Source of the DNA: an uncultured Prevotella sp.
GTDB lineage: Bacteria; Bacteroidota; Bacteroidia; Bacteroidales; Bacteroidaceae
DNA length: 64,000 nt
Assembly (NCBI GenBank): GCA_900553595.1
Contig: USEC01000008.1
Span: 1-64,000 of the forward strand
Direction: 5' to 3'
The position numbers and the translations under genes are program-made. The notes below the pieces were generated by a model. The model was not told the DNA's origin, did no database searches, and saw nothing but the letters and a program-made list of their open reading frames with translations. Positions 8,124 to 16,815 of this stretch are shown piece by piece (position 1 is the first letter of the stretch; the number at the start of each line of letters is the position of its first letter).

Positions 8124-9575
8124 CTAATTCTCTATCCAGAACTGCGGAGTGAATATCACCAGCACGCTGAATATCTCAAGACGGCCGATGAGCATGAGCG
8201 TGGAACAAATCCATTTCGCCGCATCCGGCAGTATGCTCCACGACATTGTCGGACCTATTTCAGTGCCGAGTGTCGGGCCGACATTGCCCAGACTGCTCAG
8301 CGTCAAGGTTATGGCATTGGTGTTGTCGATGCCCATCGCTATCATGGCGAACGAGCAGACAAGACTCAATATGAGGTAGATGGTGAGGAAGGCAAGCAGT
8401 GTGACACGCTTGCTCGACGGCACATTGACACCGTCAATCTTCAAGGGAAGGACGGCATTGGGATGCAATATCTGGCGGAACTCGTTCTTGATGGTCTTCA
8501 GAAGCATCACGCCGCGCACGCATTTGAAGCCGCCGCTCGTCGAACCAGAACACGCACCGAAGAACATACACACCGCCAGAGCCACCCAAGTGACATGCGG
8601 CCAGAGCGCAGCGTCGTCGCTCACAAAGCCGGTGGTGGTGATAAACGACACCACCTGGAACACACTGCTGCGGAAAGCATGCTCCCATCCGTAGCCGCTG
8701 CGCACGACAAGCTCCAGCATTATGAACACCGTACACAGAGCGACAAGCGTGATATAGAACCTGAACTCGGCACTGTGGAACAGCGTGTGCGGCCGCAAAC
8801 GCGACACAGACACATAGAGCAGAGTGAAATTGATGCCCGCCACGAAGCAGAAGAAAGTGAGAATGTACTGGATTAAAGGGCTGAGTGCACCGCTGCAATT
8901 AAGGGTTGCGAAGCCGCCCGTGGCTGCTGTGGTCATGCTGTAGTTCAGACTGTCGAACAAATCCATGCCTGCCAGACATAGAGAAAGCGTGCAGAGCAGC
9001 GTGATGACAAGGAACACCACCCACAACCACTTCGCACCCGTACTCAGACGAGGGTGCAGTTTGGTCTTGATGGGACCCGTAGCCTCGGCAGCAAACACCT
9101 TAACCGAACCGCCGACAAGCGATGGCAACAGCGCAATGGTGAAGAAGACAATACCCAGACCGCCTATCCACTGCATGAGCGAACGCCAGAAAAGCAGGCC
9201 ATGCGGCAACGCCTCAACATCGTTTATCACCGTGGCACCGGTGGTGGTGAAGCCCGACATGGTCTCAAAGAAAGCGTCGGTGAACGACGGCAGATAACCG
9301 CTCACCACGAAAGGCAGCGTGCCGAGCAGCGAAAACACCAGCCATGTGAGCGTGACCACAAGGTAAGCGTCGCGCCGCGAAAGGCTGTTGTCACTGTCGC
9401 GACCCATGAAACGCATGAAAAGACCGCACAACGACGTCGCAGCCACAGCCACTCCGAAGGCGAGAATGTCGTCCTCACGGAAGTAGAATGCCATTGCCAG
9501 ACACACCATCATGAGTGCCGACTCGATGAAAAGCAGCGAGCCGATAATCTTATATATGAGTTTCAGGTTTATCAT
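8124..9575 (-). CDS. trkH: potassium uptake protein TrkH
   Basis: This 483-residue inner-membrane subunit forms the ion path of the Trk potassium uptake system. The sequence is hydrophobic throughout, with repeated helix-pore-helix blocks. Filter-like segments include TTTGATVINDVE, TAATGGFATLNCS, TTTGFVSDDAALWP and SLGNVGPTLG, each ending a pore loop as expected for four MPM repeats. SGSTSGGFKCVRG is also typical of TrkH. Its ATG overlaps the trkA stop (ATGA at 9572-9575), indicating translational coupling with its regulator. Confidence 0.95.
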   Translation of the reverse strand: MINLKLIYKIIGSLLFIESALMMVCLAMAFYFREDDILAFGVAVAATSLCGLFMRFMGRDSDNSLSRRDAYLVVTLTWLVFSLLGTLPFVVSGYLPSFTDAFFETMSGFTTTGATVINDVEALPHGLLFWRSLMQWIGGLGIVFFTIALLPSLVGGSVKVFAAEATGPIKTKLHPRLSTGAKWLWVVFLVITLLCTLSLCLAGMDLFDSLNYSMTTAATGGFATLNCSGALSPLIQYILTFFCFVAGINFTLLYVSVSRLRPHTLFHSAEFRFYITLVALCTVFIMLELVVRSGYGWEHAFRSSVFQVVSFITTTGFVSDDAALWPHVTWVALAVCMFFGACSGSTSGGFKCVRGVMLLKTIKNEFRQILHPNAVLPLKIDGVNVPSSKRVTLLAFLTIYLILSLVCSFAMIAMGIDNTNAITLTLSSLGNVGPTLGTEIGPTMSWSILPDAAKWICSTLMLIGRLEIFSVLVIFTPQFWIEN

Positions 9576-10915
9576 AGGAACATATTCTCTATCTTCTTCA
9601 TGTTCAGTCCGTGACAGAACACCATCACCGAGTCGCCCGCCTGTATCTGCGTGTTACCCGAAACAAGTTCTCCCTTGCCGTCGCGCACGAGTCCCCCGAT
9701 GGTCATTCCCTTTGGCAGTCCAAGGTCCTTTACGGGCTTTTTCGTAATCTTAGAGCCTTCAGTGGGTATGAATTCAGCCACATCGGCGTTGGCAATCATA
9801 AGAAAACGCACGTTATGCACGTTTGCGTCGAGCATCATCTGGTAGATTCTGCTCGCCGCTATCGACTTCTTGTTGATGATAGTACCGATGTCCAGACTGC
9901 CGGCCATGCTCACATAGTCGATGTTCTCGACCATTGCCACCGTCTTTCTCACTCCCAAACGCTTGGCGGTAAGGCATGCAAGGATGTTGGTCTCGGCGTT
10001 TCCGGTGAGCGCAACGAACGCCTGTGTGTTCTTTATGCCCTCCTCTATGAGCAGACTGAGGTCGCGTCCGTCGCCGTTGATGACGAGAGCGTCCTCGTTT
10101 TCGAGCAGCGTGTTGAGGCGTTCGCAGCGCTGCTCGTCGGTTTCTATAATCTTCACGTCCATGTAGCTGGGCATGGTCTTCACCGTGCGCACGGCAGTTG
10201 CACCGCCGCCCATAATCATAACGTTCTTCACATCCACATAGTGTTCCTTGCCGACAATCTTCCTTATGTACGGAATAAACTGTCGTGTGGTCATGAAGTA
10301 TGCCAAATCGTAGAGTTCAAGCTTGTCGTTTCCGCCCGGAATGATGGTCTCCCCGTCGCGCATTATCGCCACGATGTGGTAGGGATCGTCGGGTCCGCAG
10401 AGGTCGCGCAAGGGTTGGTCGAGAATCTCGCAACTCTCGCGCAGCTTTATGGCAAGCATCACGAGCGCACCATTGTGCACATCCCAGCGCTGCCGTACCC
10501 ACGACATTTTGAGTCCGTTGTTTATGTCCTGTGCCGCAAGCATCTCCGGATAGATGAGCCTGTTGATGCCCAGATTGGCGAAAAAATCCTGCACATCCGG
10601 CTCGATGTACTCCGAATTGTCTATCTTCGCCACTGTCTTCCGTGTGCCGAGAGCCTTTGCCAGGAGGCATGCCGACATGTTCTGGCACTCGTCGGGAGTG
10701 ACGGCAATGAAGAGGTCGGCATGTTCTGCGCCGGCATTCTTGAGGCATTCGAGGCTTGTCGGCGACGCTTCCATTGTGAGAAGGTCCACATCTGCGCCTA
10801 TGCCGGCGAGTCGTTCGGCATCGGTGTCGATTACGGTTATGTCCTCGTGGTCGCGTGCGAGCAGCCGTGCGAGGTGTGTTCCTATGGCGTAAGCGCCAGC
10901 GATTATTATCTTCAT
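9572..10915 (-). CDS. trkA: Trk potassium system regulatory protein TrkA
   Basis: This 447-residue cytoplasmic regulator binds the TrkH channel and gates it in response to NAD(H) or other nucleotides. Two tandem RCK modules are visible. The first starts MKIIIAGAYAIGTHLARLLA, in which the usual GAGxxG loop is GAYAIG. The second starts near residue 230 with NVMIMGGGATAVRTVK. Each Rossmann half is followed by a small C-terminal (RCK_C) domain; the last contains IQAGDSVMVFC. It starts 5 bp after the dxs stop and overlaps trkH by 4 bp. Confidence 0.95.
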   Translation of the reverse strand: MKIIIAGAYAIGTHLARLLARDHEDITVIDTDAERLAGIGADVDLLTMEASPTSLECLKNAGAEHADLFIAVTPDECQNMSACLLAKALGTRKTVAKIDNSEYIEPDVQDFFANLGINRLIYPEMLAAQDINNGLKMSWVRQRWDVHNGALVMLAIKLRESCEILDQPLRDLCGPDDPYHIVAIMRDGETIIPGGNDKLELYDLAYFMTTRQFIPYIRKIVGKEHYVDVKNVMIMGGGATAVRTVKTMPSYMDVKIIETDEQRCERLNTLLENEDALVINGDGRDLSLLIEEGIKNTQAFVALTGNAETNILACLTAKRLGVRKTVAMVENIDYVSMAGSLDIGTIINKKSIAASRIYQMMLDANVHNVRFLMIANADVAEFIPTEGSKITKKPVKDLGLPKGMTIGGLVRDGKGELVSGNTQIQAGDSVMVFCHGLNMKKIENMFL

Positions 10916-10920
10916 GGGTG

Positions 10921-12819
10921 TCAGTCTCCCTTTATTGCTTTCTTTATTGATTCAATGTCAAGCCCCACTATCTCGCGAAGCTGTGCCACAGTGCCGTGCT
11001 CCACGAAGTTGTCGGGCAGTCCGAGTCGTGTCAGTTCTGGTGTGAAGTGGTGGTCGCTCATCCATTCGAGCACTGCCGATCCTATGCCTCCTGCCCTTGC
11101 TCCGTCCTCAATGGTGACTATCCGGCTGAAGCGTTGTGCCACGGTCGTGAGCAGAGCGTCGTCGAGCGGCTTGGCAAAACGCAGGTCGTAGTGTGCCACA
11201 CTTATTGTGTTGCCTTCCTGTTGCAGCTCGTCGATGGCGCGTTGCACATCGTTTCCGAGCGGACCGTAGCTGAGTACTGCCACATCGTTGCCCTCCCGCA
11301 GTGTGCGTCCGGTGCCCACTTCCACTTCCTCCAGGGGGCACTTCCAGTCGGTGCGCACGCCCTTTCCGCGCGGATAACGTATGACGAAGGTGCCTTTTCC
11401 GGGCAGTTGCGCCGTGTACATGAGGCGGCGCAGCTCGCATTCGTCCATTGGCGAGGCGAGGGTGAGGTTGGGAACGGTGCGCAGTGCCGCTATGTCGAAT
11501 GCTCCGTGGTGTGTCGCGCCGTCCTCGCCCACGAGTCCGGCACGGTCGAGACAGAGCACTACGGGGAGGCGTTGCAGTGCCGCGTCGTGTATGATGTTGT
11601 CGTAGGCGCGTTGTGCGAATGCGCTGTAAATGTTGCAGAAGGGCATGAGTCCGTCCTTTGCCATACCTGCGGCGAATGTGACTGCGTGTCCTTCGGCTAT
11701 GCCGACATCAAACACGCGGTCGGGCATCTGCTTCATCATGATGTTCATGGAGCATCCTGTGGGCATGGCGGGTGTCACTCCCACTATGGCAGGATTGGCT
11801 TCGGCGAGTTCGAGCAGTGTGTTGCCGAAGACGTCCTGGAACTTCGGTGGCTGCCCCGTATCGTCGCTCTTGATGCGCTCTCCTGTCTCCGGACAGAACT
11901 TTCCGGGTGCGTGCCAGATGGTGGCCTCGGCTTCGGCGGGTTTGTATCCCTTGCCTTTGACGGTGTGCAGGTGCAGCAGTTTGGGTCCGCTCATGTCCTT
12001 GAGCTGCCGCAGTATGCGCACCACTTCGGTGACATTGTTGCCGTCGAAGGGTCCGAAGTAGCGTATGTTCATTCCCTCGAATATGTTCTGCTGATGGCTT
12101 ATCGCCGACTTCAGCGCGTTGTTCAGGCGTATAAGTCCCTTGCGCCGGTCGTCGTTGAGATAGCCTTTTGAGCGAAGCCACTGCGAAGCCTTGAAGCGCA
12201 GGCGGTTGTAAGTGGCGTTGGTGTCGAGGTTGAGCAGGTATTTCTCCATTCCTCCCACGGCACGGTCGATGCTCATGTCGTTGTCGTTGAGGATGATGAG
12301 CAGGTCGTTTGGCGACGACGACACGTTGTTGATGCCTTCGAAAGCGAGTCCGCCGCTCATTGCTCCGTCGCCTATCACCGCCACAACATGTCGATTGGCG
12401 TTGTCGGTGCGCTTTGCGGCGATGGCCATTCCGAGTGCCGCCGAGATGGAGTTGGAGGCGTGTCCGCACGCGAACGTGTCGTACTCGCTCTCTTCCGGCG
12501 ACGGGAACGGGCGCACGCCATGCAGCTTACGATTTGTGCAGAACGTGTCGCGGCGTCCTGTGAGTATCTTGTGTCCGTAGGCCTGGTGTCCCACATCCCA
12601 GACGATGCGGTCGTAGGGCGTGTCGAAGACATAGTGCAACGCCACGGTCAGCTCCACCACTCCGAGCGAAGAGGCGAGGTGTCCGGGGTTCACCGAAAGC
12701 TCCTCCACGATGTCGCGCCGCAGTTCGGCGCACAGTTCCGGCAGTTGTCCGACGGTGAGTTGTCTGAGATCGGCAGGGTATTTGATGTTGCCTAACAGTT
12801 CGAATTTTTCCTTGTTCAT
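10921..12819 (-). CDS. dxs: 1-deoxy-D-xylulose-5-phosphate synthase
   Basis: This 632-residue thiamine-diphosphate enzyme condenses pyruvate with glyceraldehyde-3-phosphate. It is the first step of the MEP isoprenoid pathway and a branch point to thiamine and pyridoxal. The ThDP motif begins GDGAMSGGLAFEGINN, with the conserved His-containing DVGHQAYGHKIL upstream. The transketolase-like central domain has DRAGLVGEDGATHHGAFDIA, and the C-terminal domain has TIEDGARAGGIGSAV. It is the promoter-proximal gene of a unit with trkA, trkH and manA, an unusual mix of functions. Its leader contains a 65-bp tandem duplication. Confidence 0.96.
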   Translation of the reverse strand: MNKEKFELLGNIKYPADLRQLTVGQLPELCAELRRDIVEELSVNPGHLASSLGVVELTVALHYVFDTPYDRIVWDVGHQAYGHKILTGRRDTFCTNRKLHGVRPFPSPEESEYDTFACGHASNSISAALGMAIAAKRTDNANRHVVAVIGDGAMSGGLAFEGINNVSSSPNDLLIILNDNDMSIDRAVGGMEKYLLNLDTNATYNRLRFKASQWLRSKGYLNDDRRKGLIRLNNALKSAISHQQNIFEGMNIRYFGPFDGNNVTEVVRILRQLKDMSGPKLLHLHTVKGKGYKPAEAEATIWHAPGKFCPETGERIKSDDTGQPPKFQDVFGNTLLELAEANPAIVGVTPAMPTGCSMNIMMKQMPDRVFDVGIAEGHAVTFAAGMAKDGLMPFCNIYSAFAQRAYDNIIHDAALQRLPVVLCLDRAGLVGEDGATHHGAFDIAALRTVPNLTLASPMDECELRRLMYTAQLPGKGTFVIRYPRGKGVRTDWKCPLEEVEVGTGRTLREGNDVAVLSYGPLGNDVQRAIDELQQEGNTISVAHYDLRFAKPLDDALLTTVAQRFSRIVTIEDGARAGGIGSAVLEWMSDHHFTPELTRLGLPDNFVEHGTVAQLREIVGLDIESIKKAIKGD

Positions 12820-12857
12820 CAGTTATTAATGCGATTAACATGAGAAGACAGGTGTTT

Positions 12858-12988
12858 GACAGTGCAAACGAGCTCAATGAAAGCTTGCTTTTACATTGAC
12901 GAGTGCAGCCTGTCTTATGCAAAGACAGTGCAAACGAGCTCAATGAAAGCTTGCTTTACATTGACGAGTGCAGCCTGTCTTATGCAAA
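12858..12988 (-). repeat. 65/66-bp tandem duplication in the dxs leader
   Basis: Two copies, 12858-12923 and 12924-12988, differ only by one T in a T run (CTTTTA against CTTTA). Each copy holds a hairpin, TCAATGAAAGC with GCTTTACATTGA, and the segment CCTGTCTTATGCAAA. That segment in copy 2 merges into the dxs -7 box. Read leftward the copies lie in the 5' untranslated region of dxs. Confidence 0.95.
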
Positions 12989-13015
12989 GTTAGTGGAAAA
13001 GCATGAAAGGACAAA
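12986..13015 (-). promoter_or_regulatory. promoter of the dxs-trkA-trkH-manA unit
   Basis: Read leftward, TTTG (13012-13015), an 18-bp gap and TAACTTTG (12986-12993) resemble the Bacteroidota consensus. This implies a leader of roughly 160 nt containing both duplicated segments. Confidence 0.65.
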
Positions 13016-13099
13016 AAAATTCTCCTTTGTTTTTCAGAAAACAACGCAATATGCTTTGTATCAGCCCCATACGTTTTTACGCTCAAAACCGCGTTTTCA

Positions 13100-13198
13100 C
13101 CGGTTTTCAAACAAGACTTCTTTGCATCACAAACAAGCCTTGTTTACACTCAAAAGAAGCCTTGTTTATGATGCAAACAAGGCTTGTTTGCAAACCGG
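13100..13198. repeat. 22-bp-period palindromic array (array 3)
   Basis: Units start at 13109, 13131, 13153 and 13175, with spacers GCATCAC, ACACTCA and ATGATGC. CCGGTTTTC (13100-13108) and GCAAACCGG (13190-13198) form outer arms, so the element is one large imperfect palindrome. This is the only well-preserved copy in a divergent intergenic region. The remaining gap up to 13637 shows only the susC promoter and a small hairpin (CAAAGC-AGAG-GCTTTG at 13528-13543). Confidence 0.9.
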
Positions 13199-13492
13199 CA
13201 TTATTTTCTTCTGAAACCCATGCTTTTCACTCTGATTTTCAGACTTTATTTCGCCTTGACACCCATCTATACGCAAAGCCCGGACAGGCTATATATATAA
13301 AAGGTGTAAAATCCACTGCCTGTATAAACAATATCTGCCGCATAAGGTGCTGCATCACACCCGACCACTACAAGAACCCATCAAAGTTATACAAAACTGC
13401 ATACGTTTTGCATTTTAATACAATTTTCGACGCAAAAGTAAAGATTTTTAAAAGATTTCTTGTAAAATCAAAAAAAATGTAATACTTTTGTT

Positions 13493-13500
13493 ATGCTATA
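13493..13500 (+). promoter_or_regulatory. -7 box of the first susC-susD operon
   Basis: TACTTTTG fits TAnnTTTG. It is followed by a leader of about 130 nt before the ATG. No clear -33 element is seen, which is usual for regulated sus operons. Confidence 0.55.
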
Positions 13501-13637
13501 TGACAGAAATTCGGAATTTATCACATACAAAGCAGAGGCTTTGACCGAAACAAACTTCAATATTGAGCACATTTGAAACCCAAAAGTATTAAACGAAAGA
13601 TAATATTTTAATTTTACTAACATTAAATTCAACATCT

Positions 13638-16600
13638 ATGTCAAAGCAAGTAAAAACAGTCAGCATGCTGCTTGCCCTGTCGGCATTGGCCGTGGGTACA
13701 GTGAATGCTGGAACTATTACTTCTCCAAATGCTGTACAGAACGTACAGACGGATGCAGAATGTAAGGGTGTCGTTATCGACGCTACAGGTGAACCAATGA
13801 TTGGTGCATCCGTAGTAGTGAAAGGCAAGACCGGACTCGGTACAGTTACCGACATCGACGGTAACTTCACTCTGAAGAATGTGAACAAGGGTGAAATCAT
13901 CCGCATCACATCTCTTGGTATGAACCCCGTGGAAGTGGCTTGGGAAGGCAAGGCACTCAAAGTGACAATGAAGGACGACTCGAAGCAGATCAACGAGGTG
14001 GTGGTGACCGCTCTCGGCATCAAGCGCGAGCGCAAGTCGCTGGGTTACGCCATCCAGGACGTGAAGGGCGATGCCATTCTCAACTCCCACGAGAACAACG
14101 TGGCAAACGCACTCACAGGTAAAATCGCCGGCGTACAGATCACACGTTCAAGCAACGGCCCCGGCGGCTCATCAAAAATCCAGCTCCGCGGTAACAACTC
14201 CGTGACCGGACTCAACCAGCCTCTCATCGTCGTTGACGGTGTCCCAATGGACAACTTCACCGGACAGGAGAACACAGACATCTGGAATCCGTCTGCCGAC
14301 ATGGGTAACGGTCTCGCCGACATCAACCCCGAAGACATCGAGTCGATGTCAGTACTCAAGGGAGCCTCGGCTGCCGCACTCTACGGTTCGCGTGCAGGTA
14401 ACGGTGTAATCCTCATCACCACAAAGACGGGTAAGCAGACAAAGGGTCTCGGTATCACCATCAGCGGTACCGTAACAGCCGAAACACTCTTCACAAAGCC
14501 CGACATGCAGACCACCTACGGACAGGGTAACAACGGCGATTTCGACGCTACTGCCGGCACAAGCTGGGGTCCGCTCATCACCGGACAGGAGTACACACGC
14601 TTCGATGGAACAAAGGCCACAATGCGCGCCTACAACAACCTCGACAACTACTTCGGCACAGGCACGGAGCTGCAGGAGAATGTCACACTGTCACAGCAGT
14701 ACGGAAAGACATCCATCTACGCCTCTATGACCAACATGAACAACAAGTCGATGACTCCGGGCGCAAAGCTTAACCGTACCAACCTCATGCTCCGCGGCGT
14801 ATCAACATTCGGCAAGAACGACGCATGGACATTCGACGGCAAGGTGCAGTACATACGCAACAAGGCCAACAACCGCCCCGTTTCAGGTAAGAACGCCAAC
14901 AACTCGGCAATGGGACTCTACACATTCCCGACAACAATCGACATCACAGAGTTCGAGAACTGCGTAGATGAAAACAACAAGATGATATGGTGGAACACAA
15001 GCGGCAACAACCCCTACTGGATGAGCAAGTACAACCTCTCCGACGACAAGCGCGACCGCTTCCTCATGAACGCATCGCTGAAGTACAAAGTCTTCTCTTG
15101 GCTCACCGCAGAGATAAAGGCAGGTACCGACATGTACACCATGGAGACAACCAGCCGCACATACTCCGGCAACTCCAACGTGACCACAAAGTACTCACAG
15201 CACCTCTATCACTTCTATGAGAACAACTTCAGCTACCTGCTCACTGCAACAAAGGACAACATCATCGACAAGTTCGGCGGAACAGTGACATTCGGTGGAA
15301 ACCTCATGGCGACAAAGAAGACAGGACTGTCAGGAACCGTCACCGACCTCGTAATCGCCGACAAGTTCTCCATCAAGAACGGAACAAACCCCGCATCTGT
15401 AGATGAGGATTACTCTGAAAAGAAAATCAACTCACTCTACGGAACAGTGGGCGTGAACTACGACGGATGGGCATTCCTCGACGCAACATTCCGCAACGAC
15501 TGGTCGTCGGCACTTGCCAAGGAGAACCGTTCGTTCTTCTATCCATCAGTTTCAGCCTCATGGCTCTTCGCAGAAATGTTCAACCGCCAGGGAATCAAGA
15601 TGCCGAAGTGGTTCACATTCGGAAAGATCCGCGCTTCATACGCTGAAGTCGGTAACGACATGGACCCATACCAGCTCTACAACCTGTACAGCACCAGCAA
15701 AGACACACATGCAGGACTTACAGCACAGAGCGGTAGCACGATCTACAACAAGAACGTGAAGAACGAGCTCATCAAGTCGTGGGAAGTAGGTTTGGAACTC
15801 AAGTTCCTGAACAACCGTTTGGGATTGGACTTCGCATGGTACAAGTCTAACGCCACAAACCAGCTCATGAACCTCCCGATGAACTCACTCTCCGGATACA
15901 GCAGCAAGAAAATCAATGCCGGCGACATCCAGAACACCGGTGTGGAATTGATGGCTTACGCAACACCTATCCGTACAAAGGACTTCGAGTGGACCATCAA
16001 CTACAACATTTCACACAACAGCAACAAAATCATCGACCTCTATGATGGCGTGGAACGCTATCAGCTCGGCGGCTACGACAACCTCCGCGTGTATGCAGTG
16101 AAGGGTGGCAACTACGGCGAGATATGGGGAACCAGATTCCGTCGCGTCACCGATGAGAGCAGCCCATACTTCGGTCAGCTCCTCCTCACATCCGATGGTC
16201 TGCCCCAGGCAACAGCGGAAGCAGAGAAGATCGGCGACCAGCAGGCTACATGCAACATGGGTCTCACCAACAGCTTCAGCTACAAGGGATTCAACTTCAG
16301 CTTCCAGATCGACGCACGTCTGGGCGGACAGATATTCTCAGGTACCAACATGCTGATGCAGCAGACCGGTAATGCAGCCGTAACAGCACCCGGTGGCGTG
16401 CGTACCAACGACATCGTGCTCGACGGAGTATATATCGACCCAGCAACAGGACAGTATGTGAAGAACGAGAACAAGGTGACAAACCAGCAGTACTGGCGTG
16501 CCGTGACCGGCGCAGGCAACCTTGGTATCGGCGAAGCCAACATCTACAGCGCAAGCAACATCCGCCTGCGTAACATATCGTTGGGCTACACCGTTCCGTC

Positions 16601-16796
16601 AAAAGCCCTTGCCAACACCATCATCCAGTCGCTCAAGGCAGGCTTCACAGTCACCAACGTGCTGATGATTCACAGCAATATGAACGGCATCGACCCTGAA
16701 TCCGTATTCGCAACAAGCACCAACGCTACCGGATTCGAGTTCACAGGTCTGCCCACAACACGCAGCTTCGTATTCAATGTATCCATCGGTTTCTAA
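13638..16796 (+). CDS. SusC/RagA-family TonB-dependent transporter
   Basis: This 1052-residue outer-membrane protein should import glycan fragments in complex with the SusD-like lipoprotein that follows 19 bp downstream. A signal peptide (about 1-25) is followed by a carboxypeptidase-regulatory-like domain at about 43-115 (GVVIDATGEPMIGASVVVKG, then TDIDGNFTL). A TonB-box-like segment (NEVVVTALG) and the plug domain (LIVVDGVPMDN, SVLKGASAAALYGSRAGNGVI) come next. The long beta-barrel ends in FVFNVSIGF with the expected terminal Phe. No regulator is adjacent. The downstream GH29 and PNGase F genes suggest an N-glycan-type substrate, which is inference. Confidence 0.95.
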   Translation: MSKQVKTVSMLLALSALAVGTVNAGTITSPNAVQNVQTDAECKGVVIDATGEPMIGASVVVKGKTGLGTVTDIDGNFTLKNVNKGEIIRITSLGMNPVEVAWEGKALKVTMKDDSKQINEVVVTALGIKRERKSLGYAIQDVKGDAILNSHENNVANALTGKIAGVQITRSSNGPGGSSKIQLRGNNSVTGLNQPLIVVDGVPMDNFTGQENTDIWNPSADMGNGLADINPEDIESMSVLKGASAAALYGSRAGNGVILITTKTGKQTKGLGITISGTVTAETLFTKPDMQTTYGQGNNGDFDATAGTSWGPLITGQEYTRFDGTKATMRAYNNLDNYFGTGTELQENVTLSQQYGKTSIYASMTNMNNKSMTPGAKLNRTNLMLRGVSTFGKNDAWTFDGKVQYIRNKANNRPVSGKNANNSAMGLYTFPTTIDITEFENCVDENNKMIWWNTSGNNPYWMSKYNLSDDKRDRFLMNASLKYKVFSWLTAEIKAGTDMYTMETTSRTYSGNSNVTTKYSQHLYHFYENNFSYLLTATKDNIIDKFGGTVTFGGNLMATKKTGLSGTVTDLVIADKFSIKNGTNPASVDEDYSEKKINSLYGTVGVNYDGWAFLDATFRNDWSSALAKENRSFFYPSVSASWLFAEMFNRQGIKMPKWFTFGKIRASYAEVGNDMDPYQLYNLYSTSKDTHAGLTAQSGSTIYNKNVKNELIKSWEVGLELKFLNNRLGLDFAWYKSNATNQLMNLPMNSLSGYSSKKINAGDIQNTGVELMAYATPIRTKDFEWTINYNISHNSNKIIDLYDGVERYQLGGYDNLRVYAVKGGNYGEIWGTRFRRVTDESSPYFGQLLLTSDGLPQATAEAEKIGDQQATCNMGLTNSFSYKGFNFSFQIDARLGGQIFSGTNMLMQQTGNAAVTAPGGVRTNDIVLDGVYIDPATGQYVKNENKVTNQQYWRAVTGAGNLGIGEANIYSASNIRLRNISLGYTVPSKALANTIIQSLKAGFTVTNVLMIHSNMNGIDPESVFATSTNATGFEFTGLPTTRSFVFNVSIGF

Positions 16797-16815
16797 TTCC
16801 TAAAATCAAGAAAAT

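Noticed and set aside
9611..11191. 526-residue plus-strand frame
   Set aside because: It is antisense to trkA and the end of dxs, has His/Val/Ala-rich shadow composition, and no promoter or domain.
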